Translations under genes and position numbers: made by a program
Notes under the pieces: generated by a model
Database searches by the model: none
What the model was told of the DNA's origin: nothing
The model's input: only the letters and a program-made list of their open reading frames with translations
Shown: piece by piece, positions 24,348 to 30,754 of the stretch
How positions within the stretch are numbered: position 1 is the stretch's first letter
Layout of the letters: each line of letters opens with the position of its first letter
IMG/VR virus record: IMGVR_UViG_3300010389_000077
Span: 1-31,515 of that record
Reading direction: 5' to 3' (one strand)
DNA from: a virus
Length of the DNA: 31,515 bases

Positions 24348-24512
24348 TTATCCTCCTTTCTCCTGAAGGGATTTCACCAACAATTCACTAAATCTTTCCA
24401 TATGAGTATAATGAACTGACGCAGGAGAATCACTAATGGCGTTTTTAAGAGCGGCAAGTTCTTTCCACTCTTCTTCTGTGAGATTTTTGATTGGTTCTTT
24501 TGTCAGGTTCAT
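24348..24512 (-). CDS. Small conserved phage protein
   Basis: 54 aa: MNLTKEPIKNLTEEEWKELA then ALKNAISDSPASVHYTHMER and FSELLVKSLQEKGG. Two helices joined by a loop; EEWxELxxLKNAI resembles other small cyanophage proteins. TATAAT lies at 24536-24541 and AAGGAA before the ATG. Confidence 0.75.
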   Translation of the reverse strand: MNLTKEPIKNLTEEEWKELAALKNAISDSPASVHYTHMERFSELLVKSLQEKGG

Positions 24513-24535
24513 AATTCCTTTAATTTTCAGAAACT

Positions 24536-24541
24536 ATTATA
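24536..24541 (-). promoter_or_regulatory. -10 box of gene 24348-24512
   Basis: TATAAT on the minus strand, 24 nt upstream of the ATG. The 135-nt space to 24646 also has a perfect CTCTTAAGAG palindrome and an AGAAAC/GTTTCT hairpin after gene 24647-24889. Confidence 0.45.
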
Positions 24542-24646
24542 CTATTATGTATTCAATTGTGTTGATTCCATAACAATCTCTTAAGAGTGTTGTTATAAAA
24601 ATTTACATATATCATTATTAGAAACTTTGAGTTTCTATGGATTAAA

Positions 24647-24889
24647 TTATATTTTAAATCCTTTTTTCTTTTCTCCATTATAGTATCTAACTATATCTTC
24701 GTCAAATTCACTCAAATGATATTGCAATGCAATTGCACCATCAGAATTAAAAGCATAAAGTGTAGAGTTATAATGACATGCAACCCAGGTCATCATCAAA
24801 TATTCATAAAGATGTTGATGAGAATCTTTATGCGGTTCTATCAATAAAATTAACTCCTTTAGCATTTCTCGACTCATTAATCTTTTCAT
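24647..24889 (-). CDS. Hypothetical helical protein
   Basis: 80 aa from MKRLMSREMLKELILLIEPH. Helix-rich with an acidic end (LSEFDEDIVRYYNGEKKKG). The ATG lies 13 nt beyond the upstream stop; a longer frame would overlap that gene by 53 nt. Not recognised. Confidence 0.7.
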   Translation of the reverse strand: MKRLMSREMLKELILLIEPHKDSHQHLYEYLMMTWVACHYNSTLYAFNSDGAIALQYHLSEFDEDIVRYYNGEKKKGFKI

Positions 24890-24902
24890 TTCCAGACTCA
24901 AC

Positions 24903-25121
24903 TCATCCAAAGAAACTACCGAACATTCCGCTGTCTCCGGGTTTGCGATTTTCAAGTTTATCCAATATATTTTCTGTGTGCTCTAGAGTATCAAGTGCGT
25001 GAATAATCTCAGCGATGTGCTTACATACAAAAGGTTTTTCGTTCACGGCAGCATCTCTTAGAGCGGCACGAAGATGACTCTGTGCCTCAAGTAGTTCTTC
25101 TTTGACTTTGGGGGAAAGCAT
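24903..25121 (-). CDS. Hypothetical helical protein
   Basis: 72 aa from MLSPKVKEELLEAQSHLRAA. Long amphipathic helices (AALRDAAVNEKPFVCKHIAE; LDTLEHTENILDKLENRK), then a glycine-rich end (GDSGMFGSFFG). A good GGAG site precedes the ATG. Resembles short helical phage proteins; unknown role. Confidence 0.75.
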   Translation of the reverse strand: MLSPKVKEELLEAQSHLRAALRDAAVNEKPFVCKHIAEIIHALDTLEHTENILDKLENRKPGDSGMFGSFFG

Positions 25122-25143
25122 TTTTAATCTCCAAGTAATAATG

Positions 25144-25341
25144 TTAATTTAGTTCAGTTTGTGGTTTAATTAGATTTTGATAATCCTCCTCTGGAAGCAT
25201 ACAAAGAGCACAAGACGCAATCTCATAGATGTCTTCTTTTGTGAGACCATCAAGGGTCATACACGGTCCATCACCAAAGGCAATAGAGAAACTATAACCA
25301 TCTTCGGGATTATATCCACCACAGGTTTGTATGGTTCTCAT
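25144..25341 (-). CDS. Conserved small phage protein
   Basis: 65 aa from MRTIQTCGGYNPEDGYSFSI. Strand-rich front with GPCMTLDGLTKEDIYEIASC and a helix at the end. Overlaps the stop of 25338-25883 by ATGA. Not assigned. Confidence 0.75.
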   Translation of the reverse strand: MRTIQTCGGYNPEDGYSFSIAFGDGPCMTLDGLTKEDIYEIASCALCMLPEEDYQNLIKPQTELN

Positions 25342-25883
25342 TCCTTCACCCAGAAACCATCATCGGTCATAGTCCAACCTGCGGCAATTGCCTCATCGTG
25401 ATTGAGTTGTTTTTCACATTTTTTAAGAAAAAAAGTTCCGTCATCATTATCAATCCACTCAACATTATCTCCTTCCTTAAGATTTGCTGCTTCCAATAGG
25501 TCTTCCGGAAATGTGATGAAGTATTCACCACTCACAGCATCTTCTTCTACGGGAAGTTGCCACTTGACTACCTTATCTTCCTTATATTGGGAGAGTGCCT
25601 CCATATCACTATGTCCCCAGGGACGCATATAATCATCCGCCTCTTCTTGTTTGAGTTTGGTTACAGTTTCATCCCAGGCATTCTTAAACTTTCGGTCAAA
25701 CTCCTCAAGATAATACTGTAGATACTCATCCACAGCATACATTAGAGTTTCTGTTTTTTCACGATTTCCGGATTCTAGTGAGACAATCGCACTATCCAGA
25801 ATCGCACGGGCACTACAGATTTTTGAGGTTACGGACTCCAGTTCATTCAACGTGGACCATAAACGATCATAGTTAAGTGTCAT
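25338..25883 (-). CDS. Protein with C-terminal AbrB-like domain
   Basis: 181 aa. The first ~80 residues are helical (WSTLNELESVTSKICSARAI; VDEYLQYYLEEFDRKFKNAW). Residues 106-155 match an AbrB/MazE-like swapped hairpin: VKWQLPVEEDAVSGEYFITF then PEDLLEAANLKEGDNVEWID. A short tail (DEAIAAGWTMTDDGFWVKE) ends it. May bind DNA as a regulator or antitoxin-like protein, but no toxin partner was found next to it. Confidence 0.7.
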   Translation of the reverse strand: MTLNYDRLWSTLNELESVTSKICSARAILDSAIVSLESGNREKTETLMYAVDEYLQYYLEEFDRKFKNAWDETVTKLKQEEADDYMRPWGHSDMEALSQYKEDKVVKWQLPVEEDAVSGEYFITFPEDLLEAANLKEGDNVEWIDNDDGTFFLKKCEKQLNHDEAIAAGWTMTDDGFWVKE

Positions 25884-26038
25884 TTTTGCTTTTTATCCTC
25901 TTCAATTGCTTGACGTATTATAACCTGAATCTCAGCAGAAGTCAAGGAGTTCATCCATTTCCAATCTGGGTCCTCTTTATCCCATTCTGCCATATAGGAA
26001 CCGTCTTTATTTTGTATAATTTTTAGTGAGTCACTCAT
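25880..26038 (-). CDS. Conserved small phage protein
   Basis: 52 aa: MSDSLKIIQNKDGSYMAEWD then KEDPDWKWMNSLTSAEIQVI and IRQAIEEDKKQK. A beta hairpin is followed by a helix. The pattern NKDGSYxAEWDKEDPDW...LTsxEIQxIIxxAIEED is familiar from cyanophages. ATGA overlap with the next gene, TGATG-type overlap with the previous one. A related layout is seen in gene 27137-27307. Confidence 0.8.
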   Translation of the reverse strand: MSDSLKIIQNKDGSYMAEWDKEDPDWKWMNSLTSAEIQVIIRQAIEEDKKQK

Positions 26039-26181
26039 CAGTCTCTTTTCTTGGGAGCATTACAAACATTACAATAATATGAAAATCCACTCTTAAAACC
26101 CTTAACGACCTGATAATGGTCTTTGTCTAGTGGTTTTTCTTCACCACAATTGGAACATACTCTAGTTTGGAGTTTCCCAAT
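26038..26181 (-). CDS. Small zinc-ribbon protein, start uncertain
   Basis: About 44-47 aa. RVCSNCGEEKPLDKDHYQVV then KGFKSGFSYYCNVCNAPKKR contains two CxxC pairs ~25 residues apart, a clear zinc ribbon, of a type common in cyanophages. No ATG, GTG or TTG precedes it in frame after the upstream stop; an ATT at 26179-26181 is the nearest possible start. It overlaps gene 26162-26350, so translation may rely on coupling or frameshifting. Confidence 0.6.
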   Translation of the reverse strand: MGKLQTRVCSNCGEEKPLDKDHYQVVKGFKSGFSYYCNVCNAPKKRD

Positions 26182-26350
26182 CTGATTTTTCTTGTTTACG
26201 GAGGCTCTTAAGTTCTTTGTAAAGTTCCTTGATTTTTTGATAAGCGTCTTCTGGTGAGATCTTATTTGCGATTTCAAGTCCGGCAATGAGACCGACTTTA
26301 TCTCCAAAACGAGCCAGTGCCCGTTCAAAAATTGAAAGATCCTCATACAT
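26162..26350 (-). CDS. Hypothetical helical protein
   Basis: 62 aa from MYEDLSIFERALARFGDKVG. Middle IAGLEIANKISPEDAYQKIK, ending LKSLRKQEKSDWETPN. Start overlaps the upstream stop by 8 nt. Its end overlaps the zinc-ribbon frame. Not recognised. Confidence 0.7.
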   Translation of the reverse strand: MYEDLSIFERALARFGDKVGLIAGLEIANKISPEDAYQKIKELYKELKSLRKQEKSDWETPN

Positions 26351-26579
26351 CTTGATTAATTCCACAATGTTCGGCAACAATATCTATGCGGGCATCGACA
26401 GCACGGAGGTTCTCCATTAGTTCATAGAGTACATTTGTGGTCTCAATATTTTCTTCTTCTAATCTTCTAATATCCTCAAGAGCACCATAATACTTTTGCT
26501 CTAATGCCGCAAGACGATCATAAACCTCATCAATCGGCACTTGTTCCTCATATCCCCAGTTGTGTAACCATCCCATCAT
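26343..26579 (-). CDS. Coiled-coil protein
   Basis: 78 aa. After MMGWLHNWGYEEQVP comes a long heptad helix (VYDRLAALEQKYYGALEDIR; RLEEENIETTNVLYELMENL), then AVDARIDIVAEHCGINQDV. A helical spacer or dimerisation protein. ATGA overlap with the upstream gene. Confidence 0.75.
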   Translation of the reverse strand: MMGWLHNWGYEEQVPIDEVYDRLAALEQKYYGALEDIRRLEEENIETTNVLYELMENLRAVDARIDIVAEHCGINQDV

Positions 26580-26758
26580 TTAATCACTCCAATTTCTTTT
26601 AAGTACCGATTATATCTCATAAAACGCTGAACTGAAGGCGTTATATTCAAACTCTTACAACACTCACAATAGGATAAAAACTCAAAGAATGGTGTTGTTG
26701 AGTCGAAAGCAGGATACTTTGGGTCATAATAACCCATAATGCTACGAAAGTCAAGCAT
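26576..26758 (-). CDS. Hypothetical small protein
   Basis: 60 aa from MLDFRSIMGYYDPKYPAFDS. Contains ECCKSLNITPSVQRFMRYNR, basic at the end. Three cysteines (C-E-C-C) close together could bind metal. Overlaps the upstream gene by 8 nt. Confidence 0.65.
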   Translation of the reverse strand: MLDFRSIMGYYDPKYPAFDSTTPFFEFLSYCECCKSLNITPSVQRFMRYNRYLKEIGVIK

Positions 26759-26945
26759 TTAATTCTTCGGCAAGGGATAGAAGGTCATTTTTATCCAAAA
26801 CAATCAAATCATTTTGTGCCGTATAGGACCTTATATTCTCTGCGGCAATCAAAAGAATGGCGGCAACTAACTTTTCTTCTGTATTGGCACCATTATTGCG
26901 GTGTTCCCATACTGCGTTCATAAACTCCTGTGCTCTTTCGGTCAT
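26751..26945 (-). CDS. Hypothetical helical protein
   Basis: 64 aa: MTERAQEFMNAVWEHRNNGA then NTEEKLVAAILLIAAENIRS and a short end (DLIVLDKNDLLSLAEELNA). Helical, with the ATGA overlap common in this operon. Not recognised. Confidence 0.75.
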   Translation of the reverse strand: MTERAQEFMNAVWEHRNNGANTEEKLVAAILLIAAENIRSYTAQNDLIVLDKNDLLSLAEELNA

Positions 26946-27130
26946 TTTTGGTATAGTTGGTAATCTTTTTTAGTAAAGTTGTTTCTGGTTATGTATTTCT
27001 GTGCGTTTAGTAATGAGTCAAAATAACAGGTTTTAGTATCCGCAAGATTCTTACCTTCCTTATGAACGATAATGACCGGAAATCCTTCATACTTAAACTC
27101 CGGAGTTACATCAAGTTTTTTCTTTGGCAT
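26942..27130 (-). CDS. Hypothetical small protein
   Basis: 62 aa from MPKKKLDVTPEFKYEGFPVI. Strands (VIIVHKEGKNLADTKTCYFD) then a helix (LLNAQKYITRNNFTKKD). Basic. Has its own promoter (27153-27161) and an AAAGGA site. Unknown role. Confidence 0.75.
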   Translation of the reverse strand: MPKKKLDVTPEFKYEGFPVIIVHKEGKNLADTKTCYFDSLLNAQKYITRNNFTKKDYQLYQK

Positions 27131-27136
27131 TTTCCT

Positions 27137-27307
27137 TTAAGATTGTTCTGGTATTATAGCACGATTTTCGAGTTTCTGCTCGCAACCTTCACGGATTGCC
27201 CGAATAAAATCTTCTTCTTTCCAGGTATTTAACATACTTTCCATCTCATCGTTCTCATCCCAATAAATTGTCAATGATCCGTCCTGATTGTCTTTTACAT
27301 CAATCAT
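27137..27307 (-). CDS. Conserved small phage protein
   Basis: 56 aa: MIDVKDNQDGSLTIYWDEND then EMESMLNTWKEEDFIRAIRE and GCEQKLENRAIIPEQS. Beta hairpin plus acidic helix, the same plan as gene 25880-26038 (NQDGSLxIxWDxND versus NKDGSYxAEWDxED), suggesting distant paralogues. Overlaps the upstream gene by ATGA. Confidence 0.75.
   Translation of the reverse strand: MIDVKDNQDGSLTIYWDENDEMESMLNTWKEEDFIRAIREGCEQKLENRAIIPEQS
27153..27161 (-). promoter_or_regulatory. Extended -10 promoter of gene 26942-27130
   Basis: Minus strand TGCTATAAT, inside the 3' end of gene 27137-27307, 23 nt before the ATG at 27130. Same nonamer as 12476-12484. It gives the long operon an internal start. Confidence 0.6.
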
Positions 27308-27489
27308 TTAATCTTCTCTCCCCATAACCATTTAGTTTCTCCTGTTGGATTTGGATGTAGTTGATAATACTCTTCGTCATCTAATCGCCTATAAACATAA
27401 TGAGTTCCATTCTCTCTTTCACAAATAAATTCACATTTATGAGGAGAATACAACTTTACCTGAATTAATTTATCTTTTGCGTCTAACAT
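27304..27489 (-). CDS. Hypothetical small protein
   Basis: 61 aa from MLDAKDKLIQVKLYSPHKCE. Small beta protein with FICERENGTHYVYRRLDDEE and a Trp-rich end (TKWLWGEKIK). Starts at an ATG inside the previous gene's 3' end; a TTG three codons earlier is possible. Not recognised. Confidence 0.7.
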   Translation of the reverse strand: MLDAKDKLIQVKLYSPHKCEFICERENGTHYVYRRLDDEEYYQLHPNPTGETKWLWGEKIK

Positions 27490-27607
27490 CGTATTCAATT
27501 ATGATTTTTTCCTTTGTAACGTGTGGGTCTACATAAGTCCATTGACTGACTGTTCCTTTCAGGTCTTTTACCAGTTCATTTAGTTTTTCTTTTTGTTCTT
27601 CAGTCAT
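27470..27607 (-). CDS. Small charged protein
   Basis: 45 aa: MTEEQKEKLNELVKDLKGTV then SQWTYVDPHVTKEKIIIEYD and VRRKR. Helix then strand; basic end. Overlaps its downstream neighbour by 20 nt and the upstream one by 4 nt. Unknown role. Confidence 0.65.
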   Translation of the reverse strand: MTEEQKEKLNELVKDLKGTVSQWTYVDPHVTKEKIIIEYDVRRKR

Positions 27608-27810
27608 TTCGGGCAATATAAGACATATTTGTATTCGGCAAGTTGAGAATTAGACCAGCGAATTAAATCACACCCCCGGTAGTTATCCACCACCTCAAAG
27701 TTACTTTTTGGTTCTGTTACTTCTGTTGGTTGATTGGGTTTAATCATATAAAATAGCAGAAGAATTGATAATACTGCAACTGTAACACCAAAGATTACTG
27801 GTTTATTCAT
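27604..27810 (-). CDS. Membrane-anchored small protein
   Basis: 68 aa. MNKPVIFGVTVAVLSILLLF is a signal-anchor segment. A Pro/Thr/Glu-rich linker (KPNQPTEVTEPKSN) and a domain with two cysteines (DNYRGCDLIRWSNSQLAEYK; YVLYCPK) follow, probably on the periplasmic side. A related small domain with C...IRW...L...Y.YVLYC occurs in other phage proteins. Could act in superinfection exclusion or the envelope. Confidence 0.75.
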   Translation of the reverse strand: MNKPVIFGVTVAVLSILLLFYMIKPNQPTEVTEPKSNFEVVDNYRGCDLIRWSNSQLAEYKYVLYCPK

Positions 27811-28001
27811 TAAATATCTCCCCCAAAGAGTGTGTAAAGAGAATACCATACTGAACCAATTATACCAACAATAGACATAAAAATCAAGGGGTATATAAGT
27901 ATCGCGGGATGAGTGATTACAAGATAAAGAAATAGTGCGATAAGTCCAATTGTAAAGGGAAGAGCAATTGTTGCTTTTATATGTGCGGGCATTTTATTCA
28001 T
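27810..28001 (-). CDS. Two-pass membrane protein
   Basis: 63 aa. Two hydrophobic segments, about 10-28 (ATIALPFTIGLIALFLYLV) and 33-52 (ILIYPLIFMSIVGIIGSVWY), separated by a short loop. Immediately upstream of the anchored protein gene, so the two may work together. Holin-like size, but no lysis gene is near. Confidence 0.75.
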   Translation of the reverse strand: MNKMPAHIKATIALPFTIGLIALFLYLVITHPAILIYPLIFMSIVGIIGSVWYSLYTLFGGDI

Positions 28002-28206
28002 TCCAAGGAGAAGGTCGTTGTAGTAGTTTTCTCAATCTTTCTTGTACTTCAGGGTCTGGGGGTTCATTTATTGCTTCCCAAAGAGCATCATATGCCTCTT
28101 TGGAAACATAAATCGTCTCTGGTTTTGCTCCAAAGTATTTGATACATCGCCTCTCATATTTCCAGGACTTATACTTATACCATAAGGACAAAAAGAAGTT
28201 TTTCAT
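27994..28206 (-). CDS. Hypothetical basic protein
   Basis: 70 aa from MKNFFLSLWYKYKSWKYERR. Basic aromatic N-terminus, then ETIYVSKEAYDALWEAINEP and PDPEVQERLRKLLQRP. The motif YVSKEAYDALxxxxxxPPxPxxxLxxLL is shared with antitoxin/DUF1778-like short proteins, low certainty. Overlaps neighbours. Confidence 0.65.
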   Translation of the reverse strand: MKNFFLSLWYKYKSWKYERRCIKYFGAKPETIYVSKEAYDALWEAINEPPDPEVQERLRKLLQRPSPWNE

Positions 28207-28472
28207 TCCCACAGTTCCCTTGTGTGTGATAGATTATAAGGTGCTCCATATGATATAAACTCCATACCAAATGAGAACGACCAAATACTAAAGTCTATGG
28301 AGAATAGACTACCACACAGAACCCCCAAAGTCAATCTCATACGAGGGTTCCAAGACCAATATTCACTTGTATGTATTTCTACATCAAGAACATTAAATCT
28401 CTTAAACTGCCCTAATGTGAAGTAAAAATCTTCACCGTAATCGTAATCTGTATAAAAGTCAAACAGTTTCAT
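28203..28472 (-). CDS. Hypothetical beta-rich protein
   Basis: 89 aa from MKLFDFYTDYDYGEDFYFTL. Aromatic and beta-rich, with RMRLTLGVLCGSLFSIDFSI (about 44-63), which may be a membrane segment or buried core. Coupled to both neighbours by overlap. Unknown function. Confidence 0.7.
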   Translation of the reverse strand: MKLFDFYTDYDYGEDFYFTLGQFKRFNVLDVEIHTSEYWSWNPRMRLTLGVLCGSLFSIDFSIWSFSFGMEFISYGAPYNLSHTRELWE

Positions 28473-28729
28473 TTTTTCCTCATTATATAAGTGTAATAGT
28501 GGTCTCTGCCGGATAAATTATAAGGGTCAAATCCTGGTTGTCTCATTATGTATTCGTCTTCCATTTGATAATAACCGGCGTTTAACTCTTCCCAGAAGGC
28601 ACAATAATCTATGCGGTCATTATAATTTATAAAGCGAAAGTCAATACAATTTCGCCAAGACCAATAAGCATCCTTAACCCATTCTGTGAATATCTTCCAA
28701 TTCTTTTTCGTCAAAGATACTCTCCACAT
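28469..28729 (-). CDS. Hypothetical aromatic protein, start uncertain
   Basis: 86 aa if starting at the ATG 28729 (MWRVSLTKKNWKIFTEWVKD). Trp/Tyr-rich (AYWSWRNCIDFRFINYNDRI), ending DPYNLSGRDHYYTYIMRKK. It overlaps the upstream gene by 56 nt; no start codon lies between that gene's stop and residue ~55. Real frame likely, exact start unclear. Confidence 0.6.
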   Translation of the reverse strand: MWRVSLTKKNWKIFTEWVKDAYWSWRNCIDFRFINYNDRIDYCAFWEELNAGYYQMEDEYIMRQPGFDPYNLSGRDHYYTYIMRKK

Positions 28730-28958
28730 AACCATCAAAATCAAGGGCAAAATCAGGGTCCAAACGAGGACTACCATCCTGTTCTATAAAAGTATAGTTA
28801 TACACATAATCCTGAAGAGCGAGGAAAATCTTGGCGGCACGTTGTTTGTCGTGCGAATTAACACTAAAATGAGGATGTGCCACAATATTTTCAATCGTGG
28901 TGAAAAGGTCTTCCATTTTCATCGTGTATGACTTTTGATTTGGGTCAAGTTTAAGCAT
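28674..28958 (-). CDS. Hypothetical acidic protein
   Basis: 94 aa from MLKLDPNQKSYTMKMEDLFT. Contains HPHFSVNSHDKQRAAKIFLA and an acidic end (YVESIFDEKELEDIHRMG). First gene of the long operon 28958-24348. Promoter TGGTATAAT on the minus strand of 28983-28991. Not recognised. Confidence 0.75.
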   Translation of the reverse strand: MLKLDPNQKSYTMKMEDLFTTIENIVAHPHFSVNSHDKQRAAKIFLALQDYVYNYTFIEQDGSPRLDPDFALDFDGYVESIFDEKELEDIHRMG

Positions 28959-28982
28959 CAGGTTTGTCTTGTGTATAAGAGT

Positions 28983-28991
28983 ATTATACCA
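28983..28991 (-). promoter_or_regulatory. Extended -10 promoter of the long small-gene operon
   Basis: Minus strand TGGTATAAT, 24 nt before the ATG at 28958. A decayed gene-end dyad beginning GTGACA lies at 29020, next to the LamG gene stop. Confidence 0.55.
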
Positions 28992-29038
28992 GATTTTTGA
29001 GAATTATGGTGTGTTCCTTGTGACAGTTGTGAAAGTGG

Positions 29039-29776
29039 TTAGAGACCGAAACGAGCACGGATCGCATTAAAGTTCTGTGCGACTTCTGTTGCGGAGAGTG
29101 CTCTGTTGTAATATGAAAAAGAATACATATTTCCGTTAAAGAATTCTGAAGTTCCAACAAGATTAGTTCCAAGTGATGGTCCTGATGTGATAAAAGTTTG
29201 AGAACTTACAAAACTGCTTATAAATTTTCCATTCACATATAAGTACCAAGTATTTGTAGATTTAATTAATATAACTGTAATTAAGTAAGTAGTATTAATT
29301 AGGGCAGTAAATCCAGAAAAAGTTCCCATATTTGCGGTATTACTCTTAACAAGTTGTACGGAAGTAATTGAACTGGAATTAAAGTATCTTACTTGTAAAT
29401 GCCCGGCGGTTAAGTATCCGGACAATAATGTGTATGATTTATTAATTGCCGGGAGCGGTGAATTGACCCAAAAATTTAATGTTAAATCCGCATTTGAGTT
29501 GATAGAATTTGCAGTAAGATCAACACGACTATTGGTCCCATTAAAAGTCAAAGTACCACCATTTGAACTACTATACCCAACACTAGCAAGAGTTCCATTA
29601 TTCCCATTACCACTCAAATCAGTCCAGGTGATTCCACTACCAGGATAAGAACTTAAGGCACCGGCATCAAGATTTAACATCAATCCTGATTGATTAATTA
29701 ATTTTGTAGATGCGTCAAGTCTATTCTGGTTTGTAAAATTAGACCAGGCATTAGCAGGACCGGCATAAACACCCAC
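29039..29776 (-). CDS. LamG/concanavalin-like virion protein 1
   Basis: 245 aa from a GTG at 29776 with GGAGG 9 nt upstream; start residues VGVYAGPANAWSN match the way such cyanophage proteins begin. SGLMLNLDAGALSSYPGSGI (about 30-49), then TWTDLSGNGNNGTLASVGYS and NGGTLTFNGTNSRVDL lead into a ~170-residue LamG sandwich. The end SFSYYNRALSATEVAQNFNA then IRARFGL is shared with both paralogues. LamG domains bind sugars, so a tail-fibre or host-surface role is likely. Follows gene 29778-30032 by one base. Confidence 0.8.
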   Translation of the reverse strand: MGVYAGPANAWSNFTNQNRLDASTKLINQSGLMLNLDAGALSSYPGSGITWTDLSGNGNNGTLASVGYSSSNGGTLTFNGTNSRVDLTANSINSNADLTLNFWVNSPLPAINKSYTLLSGYLTAGHLQVRYFNSSSITSVQLVKSNTANMGTFSGFTALINTTYLITVILIKSTNTWYLYVNGKFISSFVSSQTFITSGPSLGTNLVGTSEFFNGNMYSFSYYNRALSATEVAQNFNAIRARFGL

Positions 29777-29777
29777 C

Positions 29778-30032
29778 TTACATATCCTCCATCGGTGAAG
29801 TCCATTCCTCACCACTCAAAATCTCTAATATTTCTTCATAGGTATAATACCCTTGAATGGTTGTGAGTGCTTCTACTGATGGTGGTGGAGTTTCTCCGTC
29901 CCATTTTACAAAAGTCTTTGTTCCATCCACAGAAAGTCTTACAGTATCTGCGGAAGTTTCCAGGACTTCTGTGAAATCAATTTGGTCTAACTCGGTGATT
30001 GAGAAGATTGCGAACTGGCGATTTTCGTACAT
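29778..30032 (-). CDS. Small conserved virion-linked protein
   Basis: 84 aa from MYENRQFAIFSITELDQIDF. Beta-rich (DTVRLSVDGTKTFVKWDGET) then an acidic helix (YTYEEILEILSGEEWTSPME). This TxxFVKWDGxTPxSVxxL...YTYxEILxILxxxEW pattern occurs beside structural genes in cyanophages, as I recall. Preceded by a TATAAATA late promoter at 30048-30055. Confidence 0.8.
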   Translation of the reverse strand: MYENRQFAIFSITELDQIDFTEVLETSADTVRLSVDGTKTFVKWDGETPPPSVEALTTIQGYYTYEEILEILSGEEWTSPMEDM

Positions 30033-30047
30033 TTTATGTTTTTTAAG

Positions 30048-30055
30048 TATTTATA
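30048..30055 (-). promoter_or_regulatory. T4-type late promoter
   Basis: Minus strand CTATAAATAC, an exact late element, 15 nt before the ATG at 30032 and overlapping the stop of the next LamG gene. Confidence 0.75.
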
Positions 30056-30725
30056 GGAACCTGGACTTGGTAGCATTATAGTTTTGTTGGATTTCTTGTG
30101 CTGTAAGAACACGGTTATGAACCATAAAATTTCCCATTCCACCATTCCAGTTTCTTCCTCCAGCATACCAACCTGCTAATCTTAAATTTTGGGCATTATA
30201 AGTGATTGGATTTGCTGCTCCTCCACTGGAATAAAATACTCCATTAATATAAGCACTCGCAACACTATTATTCCAAGTAAATGTTAAGTAATGCCAGGTA
30301 TTTGCCGATAGAGTAAAAAATCCCGTCCCACTAGCATTTGTTGAATTAAAGCAAGCAAACTCGTATTGATTAGTATTTAAATTATTTTGCTGACAAACAA
30401 AATTTCTTGCCCCAGTGTGGTTATTGTCAAATATATCAGCATATTGTACTTGAGTAGAACCTGGATATACCCATAAAGAAATTGTAAAATTATTGAAAGT
30501 AAAAAATGTCCCTAAATCACTATTATCATCAGTACCATCAAAAACCAAAGAACCTCCATTAGCACTATTATACCCAATACTAGTAGCGGAAAGAGTTCCA
30601 GTATTCCCATTACCACTCAAATCAGTCCAAGTGGTTCCACTACCAGGATAAGACTTTTCGTTCCCTGCGTCTAAACAAAGAACTAATCCATCAGTCACTA
30701 TGCGTGAATTATAAGCAACTCCCAT
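30051..30725 (-). CDS. LamG/concanavalin-like virion protein 2
   Basis: 224 aa from MGVAYNSRIVTDGLVLCLDA. The repeated front block GNEKSYPGSGTTWTDLSGNG, then NTGTLSATSIGYNSANGGSL, is followed by a LamG fold (FTISLWVYPGSTQVQY; ARNFVCQQNNLNTNQYEFAC) and the shared end FMVHNRVLTAQEIQQNYNAT. Particle-surface sugar-binding role inferred. A CTAAATAC late-like box lies ~30 nt upstream. Confidence 0.8.
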   Translation of the reverse strand: MGVAYNSRIVTDGLVLCLDAGNEKSYPGSGTTWTDLSGNGNTGTLSATSIGYNSANGGSLVFDGTDDNSDLGTFFTFNNFTISLWVYPGSTQVQYADIFDNNHTGARNFVCQQNNLNTNQYEFACFNSTNASGTGFFTLSANTWHYLTFTWNNSVASAYINGVFYSSGGAANPITYNAQNLRLAGWYAGGRNWNGGMGNFMVHNRVLTAQEIQQNYNATKSRFL

Positions 30726-30754
30726 ATTCTTTCAGTTTCTCTTTGTTTTTGTAT

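Noticed and set aside
27810-28001. Holin
   Set aside because: Two membrane segments and size fit, but no endolysin is close and it lies in an early-type operon of small genes.
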